Assembly (NCBI GenBank): GCA_004556545.1
Contig: SFGO01000009.1
Location: 1-41,197, forward strand
Length of the DNA stretch: 41,197 bases
Origin: Clostridiales bacterium
GTDB taxonomy: Bacteria > Bacillota > Clostridia > Christensenellales > Aristaeellaceae
Reading direction: 5' to 3'
Shown piece by piece: positions 32,458-41,197 of this stretch; within the stretch, counting starts at the first letter, position 1, and every line of letters begins with the position of its first letter. The notes under the pieces are model-generated. The model was given only the letters and a program-made list of their open reading frames with translations, did no database searches and was not told where the DNA came from. The position numbers and the translations under genes were made by a program.

Positions 32458-33707
32458 CCAACGAACGGATGACCCTGAGCGTTGCTCAGCTGAATGAATA
32501 CGTTCGCCGGACGCTTGCGTCGGACGTGATGCTGAAAAATATCTGCATCACGGGCGAAATCAGCAATTTCAAGCGGCACGTGTCAGGCCACTGGTATTTC
32601 ACCCTGAAGGATGAAGAAGCGGCCATCAGCTGCGTCATGTTCCGTCAGGCGGCGCAGACCGTGCGCTTTCAGCCGGAAAACGGCATGAGCGTGCGGCTGA
32701 CGGGCAGCGTCAGCCTGTATGTCAAGACCGGCTCTTACCAGTTTTACGGCGAACGGATGGAGCAGGAAGGGCTGGGCGAATTGTATCTGCGGTTCGAGCG
32801 GCTGAAGCAGAAGCTGCTGGCCGAGGGCCTGTTCGACCCGTCGCTGAAAAAGCCCCTGCCGCTGCTGCCGCGGGGAATCGGCATCGTCACCAGCTCCACA
32901 GGCGCGGTGGTGCATGATATCTGCACCGTTACCTGGCGCAGGAACCCGGCCATGCCCCTGTATCTCTGCCCGGTGAAGGTGCAGGGCGAGGGCGCGGCAA
33001 AGGAGATCGCTGCGGCTATCCGCCGTCTGGATCGGATGCCGGAGGCCGAGGTGCTGATCGTTGGCCGGGGCGGCGGCAGCATGGAGGACCTGTGGCCCTT
33101 CAATGAAGAGATCGTGGCCCGGGCGATTGCCGCGTGTCAAACCCCGGTGGTCAGCGCCGTCGGCCACGAAACGGACTTCACCATCGCAGATTTCGCCGCG
33201 GATATGCGGGCACCCACCCCGTCGGCAGCGGCGGAATTGTGCGCGCAGCCCCGGGAAGCGCTGCTGGACGAGATCGACCAGCAGGCGGAACGAATGGAGC
33301 GGTGCCTGACGCTGGCCTTCAGCGACGCGGAAACCCGGCTGAAGCAGGCGGAGACCCGGCTGAAAGCCCGGGAGCCGGAACAGCTTCTAAGCCGCTACGG
33401 CCTTCGGCTGGAAAACGTCCGGCAAAGGCTGGAAAGCGCCGTTTCCCAGCGGATGCAGCAGACGGAAGCGCGGCTGCGCCACGCGGAGGCTCGTCTTCGT
33501 TCCTCCGGGCCACAGGAGACCCTGCGCCGGGGATATGCCGTAGCGCTGAAGGACGGTAGGCTGCTGAAAAGCGCCGCCAATGCGGCGGCAGGCGATCCCG
33601 TGCGGCTGATGCTGCAGGACGGCAGTCTGCTGACCCGGGTGGAAGCAGTGGAAACGAGCGTTGAATCCATGGAAAGGACGGGAACGGCATGCCCGCAAGA
33701 ACCGTAA
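32454..33707 (+). CDS. xseA: Exodeoxyribonuclease VII large subunit
   Basis: XseA, with XseB, degrades single-stranded DNA into short oligonucleotides. The 417-residue protein has an N-terminal OB fold (about 1-105: LSVAQLNEYVRRTL, ICITGEISNFKRHVSGHWYFTLKD), the catalytic middle domain with GRGGGS (204-209) and VGHETDFTIADFAADMRAPTPSAAAE, and a long Gln/Arg/Glu-rich coiled-coil region (about 270-360) followed by the RGYAVAL C-terminal segment. ATG 32454 overlaps folD by 4 bp; xseB starts 19 bases before its end. Confidence 0.96.
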   Translation: MTNERMTLSVAQLNEYVRRTLASDVMLKNICITGEISNFKRHVSGHWYFTLKDEEAAISCVMFRQAAQTVRFQPENGMSVRLTGSVSLYVKTGSYQFYGERMEQEGLGELYLRFERLKQKLLAEGLFDPSLKKPLPLLPRGIGIVTSSTGAVVHDICTVTWRRNPAMPLYLCPVKVQGEGAAKEIAAAIRRLDRMPEAEVLIVGRGGGSMEDLWPFNEEIVARAIAACQTPVVSAVGHETDFTIADFAADMRAPTPSAAAELCAQPREALLDEIDQQAERMERCLTLAFSDAETRLKQAETRLKAREPEQLLSRYGLRLENVRQRLESAVSQRMQQTEARLRHAEARLRSSGPQETLRRGYAVALKDGRLLKSAANAAAGDPVRLMLQDGSLLTRVEAVETSVESMERTGTACPQEP

Positions 33708-33967
33708 AAAAAGCGCCTTCTTTTGAGGAAGAGCTGCAAAAGCTGGAAACGATGGCGGATCAGATGGAGCAATCCCAGCTTCCGCTGGAAGAACTGATGA
33801 AGCTCTACGAGCAGGGCGTGGCCCTGACCGCCGAACTGAAAAAAAGACTGGAAGGGATGCAGGCCACGCTGAAGGAAATTCGCGTGGGCGCGGCTGAGGA
33901 AGCAGCCGAGCAGCCCATGGAGGGTCAGATCAGCATGAGCGAGCTGGAAGGGAGCAGCCGAGCATGA
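33689..33967 (+). CDS. xseB: Exodeoxyribonuclease VII small subunit
   Basis: The 92-residue helical protein has the XseB core SFEEELQKLETMADQMEQSQLPLEELMKLYEQGVAL (about 10-46). Several XseB chains bind the coiled-coil of XseA. The C-terminus is a longer acidic tail than usual (about 65-92). The start overlaps xseA by 19 bp and the stop overlaps ispA by 4 bp. Confidence 0.95.
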   Translation: MPARTVKKAPSFEEELQKLETMADQMEQSQLPLEELMKLYEQGVALTAELKKRLEGMQATLKEIRVGAAEEAAEQPMEGQISMSELEGSSRA

Positions 33968-34884
33968 ACGCCTACTTTGATGCGGTACAGAAGGCGCTGG
34001 AAACCTGCGGCCTGCTGCTGCCCGATCCCGGCCAGCCGGTGACGGAACCGGAGCCGGAAGCCCCCGCCGAGGGTGCAGTGCCTCAGCCTTTGCGCAGCGC
34101 CATGCGCTACAGCCTGCTGCTGCCGGGCAAACGGATCCGTCCGGTGCTGCTGCTGGCCGCGTATCATCTGCTGCGGGACGACTGGCAGGAGGCGGTGCCC
34201 TTCGCCTGCGCACTGGAAATGATTCACACCTATTCGCTGATCCACGACGATCTGCCCGCCATGGACGATGATGCGCTGCGCCGGGGAAAGCCCACCAATC
34301 ACCGGGTGTATGGCGAAGCCATGGCCATTCTGGCCGGGGACGGACTGCTGAACATGGCCTATGAGACCATGCTGGCAGCGCCGCTGACGCAGAAAGCGCC
34401 GGAACGGGCGCTGCCCGCTATTCGGGAAATGGCGGAGCGCGCGGGCGTTCGGGGCATGGTGGCCGGTCAGGTGCTGGATGTGACGATGGAGGGGCAGACA
34501 CCCCGGAAGGACATTGTCCGCTACATCCACCTGCACAAGACGGCTGACCTGCTGACCGCGCCGCTGACCGCCGGGCTGATGCTGGCCGGGGCGGATGAGG
34601 CGCAGCTGGAGCTGGGCCGCCGGTATGGCCGGGGGCTGGGACTGGCGTTCCAGATCGAGGACGATCTGCTGGATCTGGAAGGAGACGTGAAGCTGCTTGG
34701 CAAGGATGTGGGCATGGACGCGCAGCGGGGCAAGATGACCTGGCCTGCGGTGGCCGGGGCGGAACAGGCTCATCAGAACGCGAAACAGGCCGTCGAGGAC
34801 GCTGCCGCCGCCATGGAACCCTTCAGAGTCCGGGGCACCTTCCTGACGGAACTGGCCCGTCAGACTTTGACCCGCAGCGTCTGA
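33964..34884 (+). CDS. ispA: Farnesyl diphosphate synthase family (polyprenyl synthetase)
   Basis: The 306-residue protein condenses IPP with DMAPP/GPP. The first Asp-rich motif is DDLPAMDDD (D95, D96, D101), preceded by HTYSLIH as in E. coli IspA, which points to a short (C15) product. The second is DDLLD (233-237), and GKDVGMDAQRGKMTWP follows. A Pro/Glu-rich insertion lies near residues 20-40. Its ATG overlaps xseB by 4 bp. The xseA-xseB-ispA order is widespread; dxs, the frequent next gene, is not in the window. Confidence 0.93.
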   Translation: MNAYFDAVQKALETCGLLLPDPGQPVTEPEPEAPAEGAVPQPLRSAMRYSLLLPGKRIRPVLLLAAYHLLRDDWQEAVPFACALEMIHTYSLIHDDLPAMDDDALRRGKPTNHRVYGEAMAILAGDGLLNMAYETMLAAPLTQKAPERALPAIREMAERAGVRGMVAGQVLDVTMEGQTPRKDIVRYIHLHKTADLLTAPLTAGLMLAGADEAQLELGRRYGRGLGLAFQIEDDLLDLEGDVKLLGKDVGMDAQRGKMTWPAVAGAEQAHQNAKQAVEDAAAAMEPFRVRGTFLTELARQTLTRSV

Positions 34885-34905
34885 CAGGCGGAAGGAGGAA
34901 AGCCT

Positions 34906-35367
34906 TTGCATTCGATATTGGGATTGGGAGCCAATCATGTGCTGTTTGCCGCGCTGATCAGCTGGTTTGTGGCGCAGGCATTGAAGATTCCCATTTATCA
35001 TCACGTGGAGCATGTGTGGGATTTCTCCCGCTTTCACGGGTCGGGCGGCATGCCCAGCTCCCATTCGGCTATGGTGACGGGCACGGCGGTCATGATCGGC
35101 GGCCTGTATGGCTTTGACAGCGGCCTGTTTGCCCTGAGCGTGGTGGTGGCCATGATCGTCATGTACGACGCGGCGGGCGTCCGCCGGGAGACCGGCACGC
35201 AGGCCACCGTCATCAATCAGATTTTGAAAGACATGCTGCTGAACGGGAAAAAGATCTCCGACGAGGAACTGAAGGAACTGGTAGGCCATACGCCGCTGGA
35301 GGTGGCCGGAGGCGCACTGACCGGGCTGGCGGTCGCCGTGATTTACTTGCTGATTATGTTTGCCTGA
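34906..35367 (+). CDS. DUF212 (divergent PAP2-like) membrane protein
   Basis: The 153-residue protein matches the DUF212 family: NHVLFAALISWFVAQALKI, SGGMPSSHSAMVTG and YDAAGVRRETG. The GMPSSHSA and AAGVRR motifs resemble the PAP2 phosphatase motifs, so it may dephosphorylate a lipid or other small phosphate. About four membrane helices are visible. The start is TTG 34906 with a strong AAGGAGG upstream. It lies 21 bases after ispA, which makes a role on an isoprenoid phosphate worth testing. Confidence 0.85.
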   Translation: MHSILGLGANHVLFAALISWFVAQALKIPIYHHVEHVWDFSRFHGSGGMPSSHSAMVTGTAVMIGGLYGFDSGLFALSVVVAMIVMYDAAGVRRETGTQATVINQILKDMLLNGKKISDEELKELVGHTPLEVAGGALTGLAVAVIYLLIMFA

Positions 35368-35392
35368 AAGGCATTGCACAGGAGGGAATACT

Positions 35393-35923
35393 ATGGATCA
35401 CTTTATGGAAGAAGTCGTGGTGAAGCACAATCGTACCTTTGATGACGTTCTCTACGTTCTGGCGTGGATCATGCTGGTGATCTTCGGCCTGCTGGGACTG
35501 CTCATGCTGCAGTCGCTGCTGTATCAGTTCAGCGTACCGGCGCTGATCGAAACCGTGATTCTCGTCGGCGGCGCGGTGCTGCTGTTCCTGTTCAAGGACC
35601 GGCTGAAGACGGAATTCGAATACACCTTCACCAACGGCGATCTGGACTTCGCGCAGGTGTTCAACAATCAGAAGCGCAAGGCGCTGGGCACCATGCGGGT
35701 CAAGAATGTGGAAGCCTTCGGCCCAGTGGATTCCAACGAGTTCCGCAAGCTGATCAACATGCCCGGCATCAATCGGAAAAACTGGTTCCTGAACCGGGCG
35801 GCCAAGCTGTATTACTTCTATTATCAGAAGGAAAATAACCGCACGGTCATCGTGCTGGAGCCTTCCGAAGAGCTGGTGGGCATGATCCGCAAGTATCTGC
35901 CGCCTATGGCCTACCGGGCGTAA
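35393..35923 (+). CDS. DUF6106-like two-helix membrane protein
   Basis: The 176-residue protein has a short N-terminal cytoplasmic part, two membrane helices (about 20-42 and 48-66) and a soluble C-terminal domain (YTFTNGDLDFAQVFNNQKRKALGTMRVKNVEAFGPV ... LEPSEELVGMIRKYLPP). This matches the DUF6106 family seen in Clostridia; the role is unknown. ATG 35393 has GGAGGG upstream; the longer frame overlaps the DUF212 gene and is rejected. Confidence 0.75.
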   Translation: MDHFMEEVVVKHNRTFDDVLYVLAWIMLVIFGLLGLLMLQSLLYQFSVPALIETVILVGGAVLLFLFKDRLKTEFEYTFTNGDLDFAQVFNNQKRKALGTMRVKNVEAFGPVDSNEFRKLINMPGINRKNWFLNRAAKLYYFYYQKENNRTVIVLEPSEELVGMIRKYLPPMAYRA

Positions 35924-35949
35924 TCCGCTGAAAAAGAGGCGCGAACGAC

Positions 35950-37101
35950 ATGGTTTATCTGGATAACAGCGCCACCACCCGGCCCAGCCGGGCGGTGCGG
36001 GACGCCATGGCCCATTCCATGGAAGAGGTCTACTTCAACCCGTCCGCCCTGTACGGCCCCGCCATGCAGGCGGAAAAGGAACTGACCTTCGCCCGGAAGG
36101 CGCTGGCGGACCGGCTGGGCGTTCCGGCGAAGAACGTGATCTTTACCTCCGGCGGTACGGAAAGCGACAATCTGGCCATTCTGGGCCATCTGCAAACCCT
36201 GCGGGGCAAGGGCGAGGTGCTCTACACCGCCGCCGAGCATGCGGCAGTGAAGAATGCCTGCCGGGAGGCGGAGGCCCGCTTCGGCTGCAAGGCTGTGGAA
36301 ATTCCGCTGACCCGGGAGGGTTCGGTGGATCTGGAAGCGCTGGAAGGCATTCTTTCGGAAAACACGGCCATGATCTGCGTGATGCAGGTATGCAACGAGA
36401 CGGGCGTTATCATGCCCATTGCGGAAATCGCCGCGCTGCGCGACCGGCTGGCCCCGAAGGCCGTCCTTCATGTGGACGGCGTGCAGGGCTTTATGCGCCT
36501 GCCCTTCTCCCTGAAAAAGCTGGGTGTGCAGTCCTATGCCCTGAGCGGGCACAAAATTCACGGCCCCAAGGGCGTGGGCGCGCTGGTCTGGCAGGACGGC
36601 TTCCGTTTCCGGCCCCAAATCGTGGGCGGCGGACAGCAGGAGGATCTGCGCAGCGGTACGGAGAACACCTGCGGCATCGCGGGACTGCGGGCAGCGGTGG
36701 AAGCCTATCCGGCGGACGGCTACGAGCATATGCTGCGGCTGAAGCAGCTGCTGGTCGATCTGCTTCGGGAAAAGCTGTCGGAGACAACGGTGCTGGGCTT
36801 TCCGGCGGAGGATGAGCGCAGCGCGGGCCATGTGCTGAGCGTGGCCTTCCCGCCGGTGCGGGCGGAGACGCTTCTGCACGCGCTGGAGGGCGACGGCATT
36901 TACGTGGGCACCGGGTCGGCCTGCTCCTCCAAAAAGGGCAAGCATTCGGCAGTGCTGACTGCCATGAAGACCCCGAACGCCGTGATGGACGGGGCCATCC
37001 GCATCAGCCTTTGCCCGGAAAATACGGAAGAGGAAATGCGCTTCACGGCGGAAAAGATCAAAGAGCATGTGGAACTGCTGCGCCGGTTCGCGCGCAGGTA
37101 A
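35950..37101 (+). CDS. Cysteine desulfurase (NifS/IscS family)
   Basis: The 383-residue PLP enzyme has LDNSATTRPS at the start, SGGTESDNLAI, the PLP Lys K202 in SGHKIHGPKG and the active Cys C325 in GTGSACSSKKGKHS. It removes sulfur from cysteine and passes it on as a persulfide. The thiI gene lies 36 bases downstream, so tRNA 4-thiouridine and perhaps thiamine thiazole synthesis is the likely use, as with B. subtilis NifZ. No scaffold iscU/sufU is nearby. The ribosome site is weak. Confidence 0.92.
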   Translation: MVYLDNSATTRPSRAVRDAMAHSMEEVYFNPSALYGPAMQAEKELTFARKALADRLGVPAKNVIFTSGGTESDNLAILGHLQTLRGKGEVLYTAAEHAAVKNACREAEARFGCKAVEIPLTREGSVDLEALEGILSENTAMICVMQVCNETGVIMPIAEIAALRDRLAPKAVLHVDGVQGFMRLPFSLKKLGVQSYALSGHKIHGPKGVGALVWQDGFRFRPQIVGGGQQEDLRSGTENTCGIAGLRAAVEAYPADGYEHMLRLKQLLVDLLREKLSETTVLGFPAEDERSAGHVLSVAFPPVRAETLLHALEGDGIYVGTGSACSSKKGKHSAVLTAMKTPNAVMDGAIRISLCPENTEEEMRFTAEKIKEHVELLRRFARR

Positions 37102-37137
37102 ATCGACACAGGGGAAGAGCGGAAGGAGAAAAACAAC

Positions 37138-38283
37138 GTGCGGGAGTTATTGCAGGTTCGCTTCGGCGAAATTCATCTGAAAGGCCAGAACCGCCCCTAT
37201 TTCATGCGGATGCTGGTGGAGCGCGTCCGGAACGCGGTGAAGGACGTTCAGGGCCATGTCTGGCTCAACGACAGCCGGGTCTACGTCAGCGACATGACGG
37301 ACATGGACGAGGCCATCCGCCGGGTGACGAAGGTATTCGGCGTACACAGCGTGTGCCGGGCCGTGGAAGTGGATAAGAACGATTTCGAAGCGGTCTGCGC
37401 CGAGGGCCTGAAGATGCTGGAAAACCATCACGGCACCTTCAAGGTCAACGCCCGCCGCAGCGACAAGCGCTATCCCATGGATTCCATGACCATCAACATG
37501 GAAATGGGCGGCTATATTCTGCAGCGCCGTCCCGACCTGAAGGTGGATGTGAAGAATCCCGACGTGACGCTGTCGGTGGAGATCCGCGACAACGCCTATC
37601 TGTATACGCACCCCATCATGGCGGTGGGCGGCATGCCTGTGGGCACCAGCGGCCGGGCCACGCTGCTTCTTTCCGGCGGCATCGACAGCCCGGTGGCGGG
37701 CTGGATGATCGCCAAGCGTGGCGTGACCGTCAGCGCGGTTCATTTCTATTCTTACCCCTACACCAGCGAGCGCGCCAAGGAAAAGGTGCTGGATCTGGCG
37801 CGGATCCTGTCCGAGAGCCTGTGCGGCATTCGGGTGCATGTGGTGCCCTTTACGGACATTCAGATGCAGATTCACGAAAAATGCCACGAGGACTACACCA
37901 CCATCATCATGCGCCGCTACATGATGCGCATCGCGGAAGCCATCGCCAAAAAGGAGCATGCGCAGGGCTTGATTACCGGCGAGAGCATCGGTCAGGTGGC
38001 CAGCCAGACCATGTACGCCCTCTGCTGCACCGACGAAGTGGTGGATATGCCCGTGTTCCGGCCTTTGATCGGCTTTGACAAGCAGGAGATCATCGATATT
38101 GCCGAGAAGATCGGCACCATGGAGACCTCCTCTCTGCCCTTTGAGGACTGCTGCACCGTCTTTACGCCCCGGCATCCCGCTACAAAGCCCAAGATGGAGA
38201 TCATTCTGGACGGCGAGAGCAAGCTGGACAGCGAAGCCCTGATTCAGGCGGCGCTGGACAACGAAGAGGTTTTCGAGCTGTAA
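37138..38283 (+). CDS. thiI: tRNA 4-thiouridine synthetase
   Basis: The 381-residue protein has the N-terminal ferredoxin-like/THUMP region (about 1-165) and a PP-loop ATPase with SGGIDSP (179-185), followed by CHEDYTTIIMRRYMMRIAE and TGESIGQVASQTMYAL. It adenylates tRNA U8 and inserts sulfur. There is no C-terminal rhodanese domain, as in Bacillus, so sulfur comes directly from the cysteine desulfurase encoded just upstream. GTG start with GGAAGGAG. It ends the ten-gene run. Confidence 0.95.
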   Translation: MRELLQVRFGEIHLKGQNRPYFMRMLVERVRNAVKDVQGHVWLNDSRVYVSDMTDMDEAIRRVTKVFGVHSVCRAVEVDKNDFEAVCAEGLKMLENHHGTFKVNARRSDKRYPMDSMTINMEMGGYILQRRPDLKVDVKNPDVTLSVEIRDNAYLYTHPIMAVGGMPVGTSGRATLLLSGGIDSPVAGWMIAKRGVTVSAVHFYSYPYTSERAKEKVLDLARILSESLCGIRVHVVPFTDIQMQIHEKCHEDYTTIIMRRYMMRIAEAIAKKEHAQGLITGESIGQVASQTMYALCCTDEVVDMPVFRPLIGFDKQEIIDIAEKIGTMETSSLPFEDCCTVFTPRHPATKPKMEIILDGESKLDSEALIQAALDNEEVFEL

Positions 38284-38292
38284 GCGCCTCCG

Positions 38293-38556
38293 TCAGAAGC
38301 CGCCGCCCAGAAAGCAGGCCAGCAGCGTGCCGGGCAGCCCCAGGACGCCTGTCAGCGCCGAAGCCGCCGGGCCGGTGGGAACGGAAATTCCCAGCGGCAG
38401 GCAGATTCGGCTCATCAGGAAGCATAGAATGATTCCGAGGAACAGCCGCTCCACCCAGCGAAGCAGCCCTTTGCGCGGCGTGGAGCGGAGGCTCCAGAAC
38501 CACAGGGCGGCCAGAGTCACAACAAAAAAACCAAGGATCCACAGACGGACGGCCAT
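38293..38556 (-). CDS. BofA-like small membrane protein
   Basis: The 87-residue protein has membrane helices at about 5-23 and 34-50 and a hydrophobic C-terminal hairpin with GPAASALTGVLGLPGTLLACFLGG. The last part matches the C-terminal signature of BofA, which controls the SpoIVFB protease during sporulation in Bacillus. The start ATG 38556 has AGGAGGAG eight bases upstream. It is encoded opposite to thiI and converges with it; stops are 9 bases apart. It is not next to recR, where bofA usually lies. A divergent promoter may share the region with cggR. The identity is likely but not certain. Confidence 0.65.
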   Translation of the reverse strand: MAVRLWILGFFVVTLAALWFWSLRSTPRKGLLRWVERLFLGIILCFLMSRICLPLGISVPTGPAASALTGVLGLPGTLLACFLGGGF

Positions 38557-38675
38557 GGACGTACTCCTCCTGTCAATCAGGGAATGGTACAGGCTATGTC
38601 CGTTTTTTTGAAAACATGCGGGGAGCAGGGCTTTTGGGCAAAATGACGGAAATGGGAAAGAATTGTCAAAATCCC

Positions 38676-38744
38676 TTGCGATTCCAGCGTATTTCCTGTA
38701 TAATGCCACTGGGATAAATTTTGTCATGCGGGACAAAAAATGTC
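38676..38744 (+). promoter_or_regulatory. cggR promoter with CggR operator
   Basis: TTGCGA (38676-38681) and TATAAT (38699-38704) are separated by 17 bases. Starting at the likely +1, two direct repeats follow: TGGGAT-N6-TGTC (38710-38725) and CGGGAC-N6-TGTC (38729-38744). The second is exactly the half-site reported for B. subtilis CggR (CGGGACN6TGTC). The spacing between repeats is 3 rather than 4 bases. Bound CggR should block initiation or elongation. Confidence 0.8.
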
Positions 38745-38780
38745 CCAAGCAGATGCTCAAGAGAAGGTGACGGGGGGACG

Positions 38781-39809
38781 ATGCAGGATAACTACTTTAC
38801 CCTGATCGAACGGCTCGCCCCGGATCTGGCGCAGGAGATCGAGCGCCGGGCGTTGGTGCTGGAACGCATCGGCGCGCTGCAGCCCGTGGGCCGCCGTCAG
38901 CTGGCGGCAAGGCTGAACCTGCCGGAGCGGGAAGTCCGCACGGTGGCGACGCTGCTCAAGGAGCATGGTCTGGTTAGCCTGGACGCTGCCGGAATGAGCC
39001 TGACGCAGGCGGCCAGCGATATTCTCCCCATGGCGCGTCTGTTCAGCCGGGAACTGCGGGGACTGACGAAGCTGGAGACGGCGCTGTCCGCCCGCTGGAA
39101 CGGCGCGAAGGTCTGCGTGGTTCCGGGAGATACGGACGAGGATGAGCATGTGCTTCACGAGGTGGGGCGCTCCGCCGCGACGCGGCTGAGAAGCTTCCTG
39201 CAAAGCGGCTTTACGCTGGCTGTGACCGGCGGCACGACCATCGGTCAGGTGGCGGCGACCTTGCCCGGCGGTACGCCCATGAACGTGATGGTGGTTCCTG
39301 CCCGGGGCGGTATCGGCCGCTCGCTGGAAACGCAGGCCAATACCATCGCCTGTGAGATCGCCCGGCGGCTGGGCGGACATCATCGGATGATGCACCTGCC
39401 CGACCTTCTGGACGAACAGGCGCTGAACGAAATGCGCAAGCTCAAGGAGATCGACGAAACGCTGGCTTTGCTGGAACGGGCCGACGTGGTGCTGCACGGC
39501 ATCGGCCGGGCGGACGAAATGGCCCGTAAGCGGCAGCTTCCCCCCGCTGTGGAGGCGGAGGTGCTCAAGCGGGGCGCGGTATCGGAGGCCTACGGCTGCT
39601 ATTTCGACCGGAAGGGCAAAATGGTATGCTCCGCGTCCACCGTGGCGCACGATCTGGGCAAGCTGAAACCCGGCTGCGCGTGGATTGCCGTGGCGGCAGG
39701 CTCCGGCAAGGCCGAGGCCATCGACGCGGCCATGCGCGCGAAACCCCATGGACTTCTGGTAACGGACGAGGGCGCCGCCAAAAAGATCCTCACGCTGCCC
39801 GAACCCTGA
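38781..39809 (+). CDS. cggR: Central glycolytic genes regulator (SorC/DeoR family)
   Basis: The 342-residue repressor has an N-terminal winged-helix region (about 15-75: RALVLERIGALQPVGRRQLAARLNLPEREVRTVATLL) and a SorC-type sugar-phosphate binding domain (about 90-342, with TGGTTIGQVA and VVPARGGIG). In Bacillus, fructose-1,6-bisphosphate releases CggR from DNA. The ATG at 38781 has a GGGGGG-rich ribosome site upstream. An operator lies in its own promoter. Pgk is 70 bases downstream, so regulation of glycolysis is expected; gapA is not between them. Confidence 0.92.
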   Translation: MQDNYFTLIERLAPDLAQEIERRALVLERIGALQPVGRRQLAARLNLPEREVRTVATLLKEHGLVSLDAAGMSLTQAASDILPMARLFSRELRGLTKLETALSARWNGAKVCVVPGDTDEDEHVLHEVGRSAATRLRSFLQSGFTLAVTGGTTIGQVAATLPGGTPMNVMVVPARGGIGRSLETQANTIACEIARRLGGHHRMMHLPDLLDEQALNEMRKLKEIDETLALLERADVVLHGIGRADEMARKRQLPPAVEAEVLKRGAVSEAYGCYFDRKGKMVCSASTVAHDLGKLKPGCAWIAVAAGSGKAEAIDAAMRAKPHGLLVTDEGAAKKILTLPEP

Positions 39810-39879
39810 CTTTCTTATGTTTGCACGCCTGTAAAACGGCTTTGCAATAGAAATTTTCAACTGCTAAGGAGTGTTGGTT

Positions 39880-41067
<1,188 letters not shown>

Positions 41068-41077
41068 GCTGCTTGAA

Positions 41078-41100
41078 GGGCTGCGGCATCGCCGCAGCCC
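41078..41100 (+). other. Perfect hairpin after pgk, without T-run
   Basis: GGGCTGCGGC (41078-41087) pairs perfectly with GCCGCAGCCC (41091-41100) across a 3-base loop. No T-run follows, so it may be a stability or pausing element, or a terminator that relies on something else. The remaining bases to the window edge show no gene; TTGCCA/TGGCAA at 41178-41197 is a small inverted repeat that may be cut off. Confidence 0.6.
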
Positions 41101-41197
41101 TCAGAGTGTCAAAGAAGTCCCATTGCAATATAGCAGTGGGGCTTCAAGCATGAGAAAAGCAGGGAGCGGAAGAAAGGTTGCCACTTGTGGATGGCAA

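Overview
The window looks like a chromosomal segment from a GC-rich member of the Bacillota (class Clostridia, probably a gut anaerobe). The evidence is the Shine-Dalgarno-rich genes, a CggR-controlled glycolytic gene, an Asp23/AmaP/DUF2273 trio, a BofA-like protein, a Bacillus-type ThiI without rhodanese domain, a TsaD paralogue beside nusB, and a biotin-dependent Na+-pump decarboxylase cluster. The taxon below class is not resolved from sequence alone. No rRNA, tRNA, CRISPR array, phage or transposase gene was seen.

Layout. 1-897: gene-free repeat region with large perfect inverted repeats, a strong terminator and three tandem ~119-bp units with conserved hairpins. 898-10543 (minus): a seven-gene cell-surface locus (GT2-GtrA fusion, membrane-anchored M1-like peptidase, zinc-ribbon/Yip1 protein, two large GT-C-like membrane proteins, DUF354 protein, DPM-type GT2), read from a near-consensus promoter that is back to back with another driving 10711-13007 (third GT-C-like protein plus a CAT-fold acetyltransferase). 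13187-14803: pyrG on its own promoter and terminator. 15038-20248: five genes for a biotin-dependent carboxyltransferase/Na+ pump that combine an acyl-CoA carboxyltransferase, OadG-like anchor, biotin carrier, OadB pump and an oxaloacetate/pyruvate carboxyltransferase. 20491-23367: DUF4342 protein plus an OmpR/HisKA two-component system. 23400-24500: AT-richer island with a broken GNAT gene and two small membrane proteins. 24602-26708 (minus): SGNH hydrolase and a degenerate CapA-like protein. 26892-28166: hisS. 28372-30080: Asp23, AmaP, DUF2273 envelope-stress trio. 30154-38283: long housekeeping operon nusB, tsaD-like, folD, xseA, xseB, ispA, DUF212, DUF6106, cysteine desulfurase, thiI. 38293-38556 (minus): BofA-like. 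38781-41067: cggR-pgk with a recognisable CggR operator.

How the genes fit together. The minus-strand surface locus and the 10711 gene contain the parts of an undecaprenyl-phosphate-sugar pathway: GtrB/DPM-type synthases, a GtrA flippase domain and three GT-C membrane transferases with an Asp in the first outside loop. The 15038-20248 cluster could link acyl-CoA and oxaloacetate/pyruvate carboxyl transfer through one small biotin carrier, with OadB discharging CO2 to pump Na+. The most interesting points are that cluster, the unusual OadB insertion, the CapA pseudoenzyme, the CggR-pgk arrangement without gapA, and the structured repeats at the left end.
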